Origin: Streptomyces sp. L2
GTDB lineage: Bacteria > Actinomycetota > Actinomycetes > Streptomycetales > Streptomycetaceae
NCBI RefSeq assembly: GCF_004124325.1
Contig: NZ_QBDT01000002.1
Coordinates: forward strand, 62,001 to 126,000
Length of the DNA stretch: 64,000 nt
Direction: 5' to 3'
In this document: positions 9,461 to 18,190 of the stretch, piece after piece
Position numbering within the stretch: the first letter of the stretch is position 1
Layout of the letters: every line of letters starts with the position of its first letter
Made by a program: the position numbers and the translations under genes
The notes under the pieces: model-generated
The model's input: the letters and a program-made list of their open reading frames with translations, nothing else
What the model was told of the DNA's origin: nothing
The model's database searches: none

Positions 9461-12268
9461 TCAGCTGATCGGAAGTTGGTAAAAGGCCAGCAGACCCATC
9501 CCAGAAGCGTTGACGATCCATGGCGTGGTCGGCATCGCTTGCATGGTGGCGGTGCCTGGATGGCCGGTATAGGTGATGGCGGTCAGTCCGGTACCCGGCC
9601 GCGACAAGGCCAGGTTGAAGTAGCCGGTCCCGCACGTGACGGCCGCAACCTTCGCTGCCGTACCGGAGAGAATGAAGTCGGCCCTGCTCCCCTGGTCACA
9701 GCGCAACGCCTGCGTCGCGTCCGTGAGGTCGATCCGGATGCTGGTGTGCGCCGTGTCCGCCCAGCTGGCGCGCAGGGGGTTCGGAGGGTCCGCGGGTGTG
9801 GCGGGCACGACGCGGTAGAGATCGCGGAGGAGGCCCAGGCTCAGCCAGTCAGCGAGTCGGCGGTACCCCTGCTGGTAGCCGTAGTGGCACCCGTCGTGGC
9901 GCTCCAGGCCCATGGTGGTCATGACCGACGTGCCGGGAACCGCCGCAAGACGACGCTGCACTTCCTGGACGGCGGCAGTGCCCTTGACCCCGCAATGGCT
10001 TCGGATCTGTACCACGTAGACATGCTCAAGGTGGGCGAAGTCGGCTCGCCAGTCGGCCAGGAGCTTCCGGACGTTGGCATCGTGCTGAGCCGCAGTCGGA
10101 CTGCCGGGCAGGCGTTCGTCCGACTCACCCTGGTACCAGATGACACCTCTGACGGCATCGGCCAGGCCGGCGGTCTGGACCCGGCGCAGCAGTCTGCCGT
10201 AGTTCGTGGCCAGGTCGGTGGGACTGTTGTCGTTGCGCTGGAAGAAGGTCGACGGTTGGCCGCCGTGCGCGCCGTTGAGGATCGCGATGGGGATGCCGGT
10301 GTGATCGGCCAGATCCCTCCCCAGCCGCACGCCGAGCTGGCCGATCGCGCCGCGCTCCGAGGTGCCGTCCTCCGCCCCTTCGCCGGTGGCCCGGTACCAG
10401 CTGCGGTCGTAGCCAGACTGAGCAGGATCGGCGGTGCTGAAGCCGAACGTGCGTACCCAGGGCAGCAGGTCCGCGGAGCTGGCCGGGCCGAAGAAAACCG
10501 CTCCTCCCGCGGCCACCGCGTTGGACTGCCCCTCGATGACGTACGCATCACCGGCGACGACATCCGTCGCACGCCGGATGAGCGTCTTGCCCGTGAGCCG
10601 CTGCGCCCACACCTCGACCGTGTAGGAGGCGCGCTCCGCGGCGATCGGGGCCTTCAGCTCCCACTGTCCAGCCGCCGACGCCTGCCGCGTGGCGACGAGC
10701 GAGCCCTCGCGGTAGATCCTCATCTCTACAGCGGTCACGGCCGGGTCGGTGACTCGTCCTCGTGCCACGACGGTCCCGGTGTTCGTGTTGTGGTCCCGCG
10801 GATACAGCTGCGCGTGGGTCGGGCCGGTGGTGATGTCCACGCCGGCGGGCTTCACGTAGACCTTCAGGTGCGGTGTGATCCAGTTGCCCGCGTTGGCTGC
10901 GAATGTCCAGTCCGGCTGGCCGCGGCGTGCGCTGCCGATGCCGGCGGAAACCGGGGCCCGCGGCACACCCGCCCAGCCGTTGACCGCAAGGACGGTCTGG
11001 TGGTGAGTGAGGTCATGGACCTGGAAGGAGCCGTAGCCGCCCGTGCCGGGGATCGGCCCCGACGCCGGCAGCGGGGTGTCCGCGATGTCCCAGGTGCGGG
11101 CACTGCTTCCGGGGGGTGCGTGGGGTGGCAGGGCCGCCGAGTATCTGTTCGGCCAGATCTCCAGGTATCCGGTGCTGTTGTCGGACGGGCGCACGTCCGA
11201 TCCCCGAACGGTCAGGCCGGTGACTCGCCGCTGGATGATCCCGGACATGGGTACGCCCAGTGCCTTCAGGTTTTGCGTCCATGCGTTCATGGAGGCGTAA
11301 CCCCAGGCCGGCACGGTCCCGTACATTCCGTCCAGGCAGTAGGCGACGCGGGAAACACGGGTCGCTCGAAGCGATACCGAATTGTCGGTCGCGTACGTGA
11401 CGCCTTTGGCCCACGCTTCCGCGGTCTTGGGGACTTCCACGTCGTACAGCAGTCGGTAGTCGGCCAGTTCACCCACCGTCTGCTCGCAGGTTGTGGCGTG
11501 GGACGTGGCGGGCTTGACATACACGGTCAGCCTGGCGCTGGCGAGGGTGCGTCCCGACTGGGAGAAAGTCCAGTCAGGTTGGCCGGTCCTCTGGTTTCCG
11601 GTGCCGATGTCCAGGTATCGCCCGCGGCTATTGCTCCAGCCGTTGAGTGCCAGCACCGTTTCCTTGTTGGCGGTGTTGTGCACCTGCATCGACCCGTATC
11701 CGGAGGAGTCGCGGACCGGTGTGTCAGAGAAATCGAACTTGCTGCCGTCGCCGGTGGGCTCCAACGGTGCGGTGGCGGGCCGGTAGTGGCCGGGCCAGAA
11801 CTCGAGGTAGCCGCTGTCTGCCCGCTCGACATGCGTCACGTTGCTTCCCCATGTCGTGAGGCCGGTGACCCGCCGTGCGATGGTGGTGTGCGGCACCCCG
11901 AGCAGACTCGGGTCGTTGGTGAAGGCGTCGAACGACGCGTACGCCCACTCGTGCCTGCCGCCCACCGTTTCTGTGTCCAGGCAGTAGGCGACTCGTTCCA
12001 GGTAGGGCGTGCCGAGCTGCCCGTTCATGGTGAGCGACCTGTTGACCGTGTAGGGGACGTTCTTCCCGCCCGGCCAGTAGCCCGCCTTGGGCACGTTCAG
12101 TGCATATAGCGGGATGTAGTGCTTGAGTTCGTCGACCGCCGCACAGCTGCTCGCAGGTGCGGCATTCGCCGATGCCGCCGCCCTCACCTGGGGCATGAGG
12201 ACCGCGCTGATCGTCATGAGTACGATCGCGATCAGCGCCCGCGTGAGACGGGCCAACGCATCACGCAT
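9461..12268 (-). CDS. Large secreted protein with tandem N-terminal modules and sialate O-acetylesterase-like (SGNH) domain
   Basis: Encodes 935 residues. The start at 12268 has AGGAGAGAG upstream and gives a signal peptide (LARLTRALIAIVLMTISAVL, cleaved near ASANAAPA). Two tandem modules of about 210 residues follow, each with CxxxVxELxxY, a YCLD segment and GYGS-x-QVH-x-L-x-x-x-x-TVLAxNGW. A short Ig-like linker precedes a SASA/CE6-type esterase domain with GQSN at residues 580-583 (nucleophile block) and WYQGESDE near 710. A further beta domain ends the protein. Such proteins deacetylate sugars on polysaccharides or glycoconjugates. The tandem modules look like adhesion or carbohydrate-binding repeats, but I cannot name them. 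It faces away from the lst operon, 0.9 kb upstream of it. Confidence 0.8.
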   Translation of the reverse strand: MRDALARLTRALIAIVLMTISAVLMPQVRAAASANAAPASSCAAVDELKHYIPLYALNVPKAGYWPGGKNVPYTVNRSLTMNGQLGTPYLERVAYCLDTETVGGRHEWAYASFDAFTNDPSLLGVPHTTIARRVTGLTTWGSNVTHVERADSGYLEFWPGHYRPATAPLEPTGDGSKFDFSDTPVRDSSGYGSMQVHNTANKETVLALNGWSNSRGRYLDIGTGNQRTGQPDWTFSQSGRTLASARLTVYVKPATSHATTCEQTVGELADYRLLYDVEVPKTAEAWAKGVTYATDNSVSLRATRVSRVAYCLDGMYGTVPAWGYASMNAWTQNLKALGVPMSGIIQRRVTGLTVRGSDVRPSDNSTGYLEIWPNRYSAALPPHAPPGSSARTWDIADTPLPASGPIPGTGGYGSFQVHDLTHHQTVLAVNGWAGVPRAPVSAGIGSARRGQPDWTFAANAGNWITPHLKVYVKPAGVDITTGPTHAQLYPRDHNTNTGTVVARGRVTDPAVTAVEMRIYREGSLVATRQASAAGQWELKAPIAAERASYTVEVWAQRLTGKTLIRRATDVVAGDAYVIEGQSNAVAAGGAVFFGPASSADLLPWVRTFGFSTADPAQSGYDRSWYRATGEGAEDGTSERGAIGQLGVRLGRDLADHTGIPIAILNGAHGGQPSTFFQRNDNSPTDLATNYGRLLRRVQTAGLADAVRGVIWYQGESDERLPGSPTAAQHDANVRKLLADWRADFAHLEHVYVVQIRSHCGVKGTAAVQEVQRRLAAVPGTSVMTTMGLERHDGCHYGYQQGYRRLADWLSLGLLRDLYRVVPATPADPPNPLRASWADTAHTSIRIDLTDATQALRCDQGSRADFILSGTAAKVAAVTCGTGYFNLALSRPGTGLTAITYTGHPGTATMQAMPTTPWIVNASGMGLLAFYQLPIS

Positions 12269-12559
12269 GGATCTCTCTCCTGTCATAAGCACTTCTTCTT
12301 TGCGGTGTGCCACAGCATCGGTAAGGCTTCCGGCGAGCGACGTTCCCTGAGCGAATGTCACTTCAATCGCCGCATGACTTGAGTGAGCGTTTCAGGCGGT
12401 CACCCAGCGCCCACTCGGGAAGGACCTCGGCTGACAGACAGTGGATTTTCAGCGAGTCCGAGCCAGTGAATACGGGACGGCAGCGACCGCATATCCCGGG
12501 CCTGTTCCCTAGTCTTTTCCTATTGACTGATCGATAAGAAGGAGTCGACGCCGGAGGCC

Positions 12560-12680
12560 TTATGACGGCCCGTTGCCCTGAAAGAGTGCCGGTGGGAAGC
12601 CACCGGTGCGGCCGCGCCGCGAGTACGTCACCTTGGACCGGGTGAGAATCCGCCGGCGGGTTGATGGCCTCGGTGCCGGG
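12560..12680. other. Candidate structured RNA region
   Basis: In the 0.9-kb non-coding gap between two divergent genes there is a cluster of hairpins: CCGGTGG-GAAG-CCACCGG (12589-12606), a GCGGC/GCCGC stem just after it, and a GTGAGAATCCGCCGGCGG tract near 12640. These are followed by two terminator-like stems. Short pieces resemble parts of cobalamin or FMN aptamers, but no full consensus is present. It could be a small RNA or leader. No open frame here is convincing. Confidence 0.3.
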
Positions 12681-12685
12681 AACCA

Positions 12686-12726
12686 GCGGCCCGCACTCCC
12701 ATCCCCAGGCGAGGAGTGCGGGCCGC
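12686..12726. terminator. Perfect 14-bp hairpin upstream of lstA
   Basis: GCGGCCCGCACTCC at 12686-12699 pairs perfectly with 12713-12726 around a 13-base loop. A second, imperfect stem (GCCCAC...GTGGGC) follows at 12737-12766. Together they would insulate lstA from upstream transcription or end a small RNA from 12560-12680. Confidence 0.6.
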
Positions 12727-13081
12727 GGCATGGCACGCCCACACGCGGGCAGGGTTGCGCGTGGGCAGATCGTGCCGATTTAGCCGGAGTCCCGCATCAG
12801 AGTGGTTCTTCCGAGGCGTGCGGGCCCCACACAAAGAACGACAACCGGCCGGAATGGTCACCCCTGTCGGGGGAACTAGATACCCGAATACGGCTCGCTC
12901 TTGGGGCGGCGGCGGCATCTCAGCGATCCGGCGGCACCGCCTCTGCAGATCCACTAGCACACAGGCCCCGAAGCACATTCAAAAGCTCTTTTCAGCCATT
13001 GCCGAAAACCGTTGTGCGGTCGTTCCGTTGGCGAGCACATTCCGTCCGTGATCTTCGTCACCCGCTCCAGTACGTCTTCAA

Positions 13082-13111
13082 TTGGCAGGTACATCAAGTG
13101 CGTTGTTAACA
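13082..13111 (+). promoter_or_regulatory. Candidate lst operon promoter
   Basis: TTGGCA at 13082-13087, an 18-base spacer, then TTAACA at 13106-13111, 50 bases before the lstA ATG. It is the best -35/-10-like pair in the leader. No operator is recognisable. Confidence 0.35.
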
Positions 13112-13160
13112 TCGGGCCGTCATAACCCTCGAGGCACATTTGCAGGGAAGAGCACTATCC

Positions 13161-14225
13161 ATGTCCATAGCCGCGCGTCACAGCCGGTTAGAGGCGCTGG
13201 GGGCATTTCTGCCGCCCACCGTCCAGTCCACCACGGAGCTGGTTGCCCAGGTAGCCGGGGCTCCCGAGTTCGACCTGCACCGCATCACGGGTGTGGCGGA
13301 ACGCCGGGTTTACGACCCCCGGCCCGAAGCCGGGGAGGACAGTTACGGACTCGCGCTGAAAGCCGCCCGTGACTGCCTGGAGAAGTCCCGCTACCAGGCG
13401 TCGGATCTCGACGTCATCATCAACGCGTCGATCACGCGGTTCAAGGACGGGTCACGCTTCTACTTCGAGCCTTCCTTCGCCCGGCAGTTGGCCGGTGAGC
13501 TCGGGCTCCGCGCGACCGCGGTGACCTTCGACGTCTCCAACGCCTGCGCCGGGATGCTGACCGGTGTCTACCTCCTGGACCGGCTGATCAGGGCGGGCAT
13601 CGTCCGCAACGGCATGGTGGTGAGCGGCGAGCAGAACACCCGCGTCGCGGAGACGGCGGCGGCGGAGATCACCGACTCCTACGACCCGCAATTCGCCTCA
13701 CTCTCGGTCGGCGACGCGGCCGTTGCCGTCATTCTGGACGAGTCGCGCGACGAAGCAGACAGGATCCACTACGTCGATCTGATGACGTGCTCCGAGTACT
13801 CCCACTTGTGCCTGGGCATGCCGAGTGACCGGACGGAGGGCATCGCCCTCTACACGGACAACAAGAAGATGCACAAGCAGGACCGGCTGCGGCTGTGGCC
13901 CACCTTCCACGGGGACTTGCTGGCCAAGCAAGGCCGCACGTTCGAAGACGAAGGTTTCGACTACGTCATCCAGCACCAGGTCGGGACGCGGTTCGTGGAG
14001 TACGTCAACGCGGTCGGAGCGGCCGAGTTCGGTACACCGATGCCCGAGTCACTGTCCTTGGTCGAGGAGTTCGGCAACACCTCCTCCACCTCCCACTTGC
14101 TGGTGCTGCGCCAGCATCTGCGTGCCGGAACGGCCCGCCAGGGGGCCAAGTACCTGCTGGTGCCTGCCGCTTCCGGTGTGGTGACCGGGGCCGTGTCGAT
14201 GACGATCTCCAACCTGGGAGTATGA
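13161..14225 (+). CDS. lstA: LstA-like thiolase/KAS III, catalytic subunit of the acyl-CoA condensing heterodimer
   Basis: Encodes 354 residues of the OleA/FabH thiolase fold. The full Claisen triad is visible: Cys129 (SNACAGM), His272 (VIQHQVG) and Asn306 (EFGNTSS), with an FEPS motif upstream. In lipstatin biosynthesis LstA pairs with LstB to condense a C14 and a C8 acyl-CoA without decarboxylation, giving the C22 beta-keto skeleton. I chose ATG 13161 (AGGGAAG 10 bases upstream) over a TTG at 13140. The tenth codon is TTA (13188-13190), so the first gene of the operon should need the bldA tRNA. It overlaps lstB by four bases (ATGA), the first of several tight junctions in a six-gene operon. 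Confidence 0.9.
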   Translation: MSIAARHSRLEALGAFLPPTVQSTTELVAQVAGAPEFDLHRITGVAERRVYDPRPEAGEDSYGLALKAARDCLEKSRYQASDLDVIINASITRFKDGSRFYFEPSFARQLAGELGLRATAVTFDVSNACAGMLTGVYLLDRLIRAGIVRNGMVVSGEQNTRVAETAAAEITDSYDPQFASLSVGDAAVAVILDESRDEADRIHYVDLMTCSEYSHLCLGMPSDRTEGIALYTDNKKMHKQDRLRLWPTFHGDLLAKQGRTFEDEGFDYVIQHQVGTRFVEYVNAVGAAEFGTPMPESLSLVEEFGNTSSTSHLLVLRQHLRAGTARQGAKYLLVPAASGVVTGAVSMTISNLGV

Positions 14226-15166
14226 CGATGAACGTGGTTGTCACAGCGGCCAGGACCGCCCTTCCGCTCCCGGAGGAGACCTCCGCCTCGTCTGTCCGGC
14301 TCGCCGCCCGGGCCGCTCAATCCTGCCTGGCGGACGCCGGGCTGGCGCCCGACGCGATCGGTGTACTGATCAACACCGGGGTCTACCGCGAGTCCAACAC
14401 CTTCGAGCCGTCCCTCGCCGCGCTGATCCAGAAGGAGGTGGGTATCAACCTTGACTACCTGGCCTCCGCGGCGCCCGCCGCCGGCTTCTCCTTCGACCTG
14501 ATGAACGGCGCGTGCGGCATCCTCAACGCCGTACAGATCGCGCAGGCGCTGCTGGCGACCGGGTCCACCGATCGGGTGCTGGTCACCGGGGCCGACGTGC
14601 ATCCGGGTGGCCGCGCCGCGGACGACGACGCCTACCCCTACGCCGACCTGGGCGCGGCGATGCTGCTGGAGCGCGGCACCGATCCGGGCATCGGCTTCGG
14701 CCGTGTGTCCTCGCGCGGCGCGGATGGCCGGGCCGGCTCGGCGGGTACCCGCGGTTACCTCGAGACAGCGGGCATGAGCGCCGGAGGGCGCGACCGGATC
14801 ACTGTGGAGCGCGAGCCGGAATCCGTACGGGGTGAGCGACTGGTCGCTCTCGGCGCGGAGAGCGTCAGCGACTACGTACGGGACGAGGGTCTCGATCTGG
14901 ACCGCACCTTGCTGGTGTGTACCCCGGCGGTGCCCGACTTCGCCGAGCGGCTCGCCGGCCGGCTGGACGTGGACCCGCGGTCCGTATGGGCGCCGGGCGC
15001 CCCCGGCGAGGCCGGCGGCGAACCACTGACGGCCGCCCCGGTCATCGGGTACCTGAGCGCCCTGGAGCACGGAATGCCGCCCGGCAAGGACCAGGTGCTG
15101 CTGGTCACCGCCGGAGCGGGGCCGAGCGTGGCCTGCGTCAGCTACCGGCCGCCGCAGGGCTGCTGA
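14222..15166 (+). CDS. lstB: LstB-like KAS III partner subunit
   Basis: Encodes 314 residues (312 from the third-codon Met). It is a shorter OleA-like thiolase with the nucleophile-elbow Cys98 (MNGACGI) and the FEPS glutamate (Glu62, or Glu60 from the second Met). The C-terminal half has no counterpart of the catalytic His (HQ) or Asn (GNTSS) seen in LstA. This asymmetry fits the published LstA-LstB heterodimer, where, as I remember it, LstB contributes a glutamate to the LstA active site. The Glu60 numbering favours the second ATG (14228) as the start. It is joined to lstA by ATGA and to lstC by TGATG overlaps. Without the His-Asn pair it is unlikely to condense acyl-CoAs alone. Confidence 0.88.
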   Translation: MTMNVVVTAARTALPLPEETSASSVRLAARAAQSCLADAGLAPDAIGVLINTGVYRESNTFEPSLAALIQKEVGINLDYLASAAPAAGFSFDLMNGACGILNAVQIAQALLATGSTDRVLVTGADVHPGGRAADDDAYPYADLGAAMLLERGTDPGIGFGRVSSRGADGRAGSAGTRGYLETAGMSAGGRDRITVEREPESVRGERLVALGAESVSDYVRDEGLDLDRTLLVCTPAVPDFAERLAGRLDVDPRSVWAPGAPGEAGGEPLTAAPVIGYLSALEHGMPPGKDQVLLVTAGAGPSVACVSYRPPQGC

Positions 15167-17145
15167 TGGCCGCGAGAACGGAAACGGCGCGATCGCTCGC
15201 CGCCTACCTGGAGCATCACGCACGGGTCGCCCCGCACAAGACAGCGATCATCCACCCGGAGGGGCGGGAGCCCGACGGCCGCGTCCGCTACCGGGAAATG
15301 GACTACGCCACCCTGCAGGAACGGGTCGAACGGCTGGCGGCCGGCTTCGCCGGTGCCGGAATCGGCAAGGGAACCCGCACGATCCTGATGACCGCGCCCG
15401 GACCCGATCTGTTCGCCATCGCGTTCGCGCTGTTCCGGCTCGGGGCGGTTCCTGTGGTGGTCGACCCAGGCATGGGATTGCGGCGCATGCTCCACTGCTA
15501 CCGCGCGGTGGGCGCCGAGGCGTTCATCGGCCCGCCCGCCGCCCACCTGGTGCGCGTGCTTGGCCTCCGCACGTTCGCCGCTGTCGGTGTCAAGGTGACC
15601 CTGGGCCGTCGCCTGTTCTGGGGCGGGCACACGCTCCAGGGGCTGCTGGCCGATGCCCCGCGATCACACGGCTGGTGCGGGCCCGGCAGGGTGGGCGGCG
15701 AGGACCTGATGATGATCGGGTTCACGACGGGCTCCACCGGCCCCGCCAAGGGCGTGGAGTTCACCCACCGGATGGGCGCCGCGATGGCGCGCGAGCTGCG
15801 GGCCGCGCACGGCCGTTCCCGGGACGACGTCTCGCTCGTCACGCTGCCTTTGTACGGCATGTTCGACCTGGTGCTCGGTTCCACACTGGTGCTGGCGCCC
15901 CTCGCTCCGTCCAGGGTCGCGGACGCCGACCCCGGGCTGCTCGTGGACGCGCTCTCCCGGTTCGGCGTGACCACCATGTTCGCCTCACCCGCGCTGCTGC
16001 GCACCCTCGCCCGGCACGCGAGCGGCTCGGCCCTCCCGGCCACCCTGCGTTGTGTGGTGTCGGGCGGCGCTCCGGTGCCGGCCGAGCTGGTCGCGGAACT
16101 CCGCGCCGTTCTGGATGAGAAGGCCGCATTCCATGTGACCTACGGAGCCACCGAGGTATTGCCGATCGCCTCCGTCGAATCCGCGGAGATCCTCCGGGAG
16201 ACGGCGTCCCTGAGCGCGCTCGGCGCCGGTACGTGCGTGGGACGCCCGATGGCCGGCCTCGACGTGCGGGTCATCCCGGTCAGCGACGGGCCGATGTCAC
16301 GGCTCGGGACCGACGACGGGCAATCCGCCGGCCTGGCCGGTGAGATCGTCGTGGCCGGTGACGCGGTGAGTACCGGTTACCACCGCGACGCCCGAGCGGA
16401 CGCCCTGCACAAGATCCGCGAGGGTGGTCGCGACTGGCACCGTACCGGCGACCTCGGCTATCTGGACGGGCACGGACGGCTGTGGTTCTGCGGGCGCAAG
16501 AGCCAGCGGGTCCCCACTGAGCGCGGAGACCTGAACACCGTCGTGTGTGAGGGCGTGTTCAACGCTCATCCCCTGGTGCGGCGCAGTGCGCTCGTCGGCG
16601 TGGACCAGGGCGGCCGTGCGGCCAAGCGCCCCGTTGTCTGTGTGGAGACCGAGGCCGGTGTGGACGAAGCCCGGTGGCGGACCATGCTGCCCGAACTGCA
16701 CGCTCTCGCCGACGCGCAACCGGTGACCGCCGGGCTGCGCGACTTCCTGCGCCACCCCGCCTTCCCGGTCGACATCCGCCACAACGCCAAGATCGGGCGG
16801 GAGGAACTGGCCGCATGGGCGGCCCGCAGGCTCGCCGCGGGCCGGGGCCGATTACGGACCTGGTTACCGCGCGCGATACCGCTGGCCGGCTGGGCGTACC
16901 TGCTCTGCGGGGTCATCCGCCCGTTCGGCGCGCTGCCCTTGGCGGTGCTGTGGTGGATCGATCTGTTCCTGAGTGTGGTGGTGCACGCCGCCCAGATCCC
17001 GGCCGCGCTGCCGAGAGGCCGGGCGGCCGGCCGTTCCGGCGCCGCGACCGCCGCTCTCACCATGCTGTACGGAGCCACCTGGTGGCGGACCCTGCCGGCG
17101 GCTCGCCCCGCCGCCCGCCCGGATGCGGGGATGAGGCCGTCATGA
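15166..17145 (+). CDS. lstC: LstC/OleC-like ATP-dependent beta-lactone synthetase with C-terminal hydrophobic extension
   Basis: Encodes 659 residues of the acyl-CoA synthetase (ANL) superfamily. The P-loop is GFTTGSTGPAKGVEF (about 185-200), the VTYGATE motif is near 325, and WHRTGDLGYLD with GRKSQR lies near 425-450. OleC-type members adenylate a beta-hydroxy acid and close it to a beta-lactone, which is the expected role here (chemistry known for OleC, inferred for this gene). After the ANL domain an extension of about 95 residues carries two hydrophobic segments (LAGWAYLLCGVIRPFGALPL and VLWWIDLFLSVVVHAA), absent from ordinary OleC of about 550 residues and probably membrane-attaching. 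TTA codons occur at residues 563 and 567 (16852-16854, 16864-16866), at the start of this extension. It overlaps lstB and lstD. Confidence 0.88.
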   Translation: MAARTETARSLAAYLEHHARVAPHKTAIIHPEGREPDGRVRYREMDYATLQERVERLAAGFAGAGIGKGTRTILMTAPGPDLFAIAFALFRLGAVPVVVDPGMGLRRMLHCYRAVGAEAFIGPPAAHLVRVLGLRTFAAVGVKVTLGRRLFWGGHTLQGLLADAPRSHGWCGPGRVGGEDLMMIGFTTGSTGPAKGVEFTHRMGAAMARELRAAHGRSRDDVSLVTLPLYGMFDLVLGSTLVLAPLAPSRVADADPGLLVDALSRFGVTTMFASPALLRTLARHASGSALPATLRCVVSGGAPVPAELVAELRAVLDEKAAFHVTYGATEVLPIASVESAEILRETASLSALGAGTCVGRPMAGLDVRVIPVSDGPMSRLGTDDGQSAGLAGEIVVAGDAVSTGYHRDARADALHKIREGGRDWHRTGDLGYLDGHGRLWFCGRKSQRVPTERGDLNTVVCEGVFNAHPLVRRSALVGVDQGGRAAKRPVVCVETEAGVDEARWRTMLPELHALADAQPVTAGLRDFLRHPAFPVDIRHNAKIGREELAAWAARRLAAGRGRLRTWLPRAIPLAGWAYLLCGVIRPFGALPLAVLWWIDLFLSVVVHAAQIPAALPRGRAAGRSGAATAALTMLYGATWWRTLPAARPAARPDAGMRPS

Positions 17146-18185
17146 AGGTCCTGGTGACCGGCGCCTCCGGTTTTCTCGGCGGCCACCTCGTGGACCACTG
17201 CGTCCGCGAGGGCCACCACGTACGCGCCCTCGTGCGGCCCTCAAGTGCCAAAGCGCCGTGGCACGGCACGCCCGGGGTGGAACCGGCGTACGGCGATCTG
17301 CGCGATCCGCGGTCGCTGCGTCAGGCCGTGGAGGGTGTGGACGTCGTTCTGCACAGCGCCGCGCGGGTCGTGGACTACGGCAGGCGGGCACAGTTCTGGG
17401 ACACCAACGTCGAGGGCACACGGCGGCTGCTGGACGCCGCCGGCACGGCCGGCGTACGGCGGTTCGTGTTCGTCAGCAGTCCCAGCGCCTTGATGCGGCC
17501 GGACGAGGGCGACCGCCATGACGTCGACGAGTCCGTCCCGTATCCCGACCGCTGGCTCAACCTGTATTCCGAGACGAAGGCCGTCGCCGAACAGCTCGTG
17601 CGGGCCGCGAACCGTCCTGGGTTCACCACCTGCGCACTGCGGCCGCGCGGCATCTGGGGGCCGCGGGACCACTCCGGGTTCCTGCCCAAGCTGCTGGCGA
17701 AGATGCTGGACGGGCGGCTGCCCGACCTGTCCGGCGGCAGGCGGGTGCTGGTCTCACTGTGCCACTGCGACAACGCCGCCACCGCCTGCCTGCGGGCCGC
17801 CGAGGCCCCGGCCGGGCGAGTCGGAGGTAACGCCTACTTCATCGCCGACGCCGAGCGGACCGACCTGTGGGCGTTTCTCGCCCGCGTCGCCGAGCTGTTC
17901 GGGGGCCGGCCGCCCACCCGCCGTGTCCCGGCACCGGCCCTTGACGCCGCCGTCCGGGCGGCGGAACTGCTGTGGCGGCTGCCGCCGCTCGCCGCCCGGC
18001 GCGAACCCCCGCTCAGCAGGTACTCGCTTGCCCTGCTCACCCGCTCCGGAACGTACGACACCACCGCGGCGGCACGGGACTTCGGATACGCACCCGTGGT
18101 GAGCCAGGAAACGGGGCTCCGGGACCTGGCGGACTGGGTGGAGTCGACGGGCGGGGTACGGGCGTTCGTCCGTGCCGTGAGGTGA
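17142..18185 (+). CDS. lstD: LstD/OleD-like NAD(P)H-dependent beta-keto acid reductase
   Basis: Encodes 347 residues of the extended short-chain dehydrogenase / 3-beta-hydroxysteroid dehydrogenase family. It has an N-terminal Rossmann motif VTGASGFLGGHL (residues 4-15), the catalytic Tyr-x-x-x-Lys as YSETK near residue 142, and VFVSSPSA before it. In the OleABCD and lst pathways this enzyme reduces the beta-keto acid from the thiolase to the beta-hydroxy acid, which the OleC-like enzyme then lactonises. Its ATG sits in an ATGA overlap with lstC, and lstE begins 5 bases after its stop, so it is clearly in the operon. No odd residues are seen. Confidence 0.9.
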   Translation: MKVLVTGASGFLGGHLVDHCVREGHHVRALVRPSSAKAPWHGTPGVEPAYGDLRDPRSLRQAVEGVDVVLHSAARVVDYGRRAQFWDTNVEGTRRLLDAAGTAGVRRFVFVSSPSALMRPDEGDRHDVDESVPYPDRWLNLYSETKAVAEQLVRAANRPGFTTCALRPRGIWGPRDHSGFLPKLLAKMLDGRLPDLSGGRRVLVSLCHCDNAATACLRAAEAPAGRVGGNAYFIADAERTDLWAFLARVAELFGGRPPTRRVPAPALDAAVRAAELLWRLPPLAARREPPLSRYSLALLTRSGTYDTTAAARDFGYAPVVSQETGLRDLADWVESTGGVRAFVRAVR

Positions 18186-18190
18186 AGGAC

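Noticed and set aside
9407-12109. 900-codon plus-strand open frame
   Set aside because: It is antisense to the secreted esterase gene, has Arg/Gly/Val-rich shadow composition and no start signal; the minus strand has clear domains and a ribosome binding site.
9461-12268. Sialidase activity for the large secreted esterase
   Set aside because: The tandem N-terminal modules lack Asp-box motifs; only the GQSN and WYQGES esterase signatures support an activity.
12560-12680. Cobalamin or FMN riboswitch
   Set aside because: Short pieces resemble both aptamers, but the full set of conserved boxes and stems is missing and no related gene follows. Kept only as an unassigned structured region.
13161-18185. 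Hydrocarbon-forming oleABCD cluster
   Set aside because: No OleB-like alpha/beta hydrolase (lactone decarboxylase) gene is present, and NRPS and formyltransferase genes follow. The lst pathway explains the set better.
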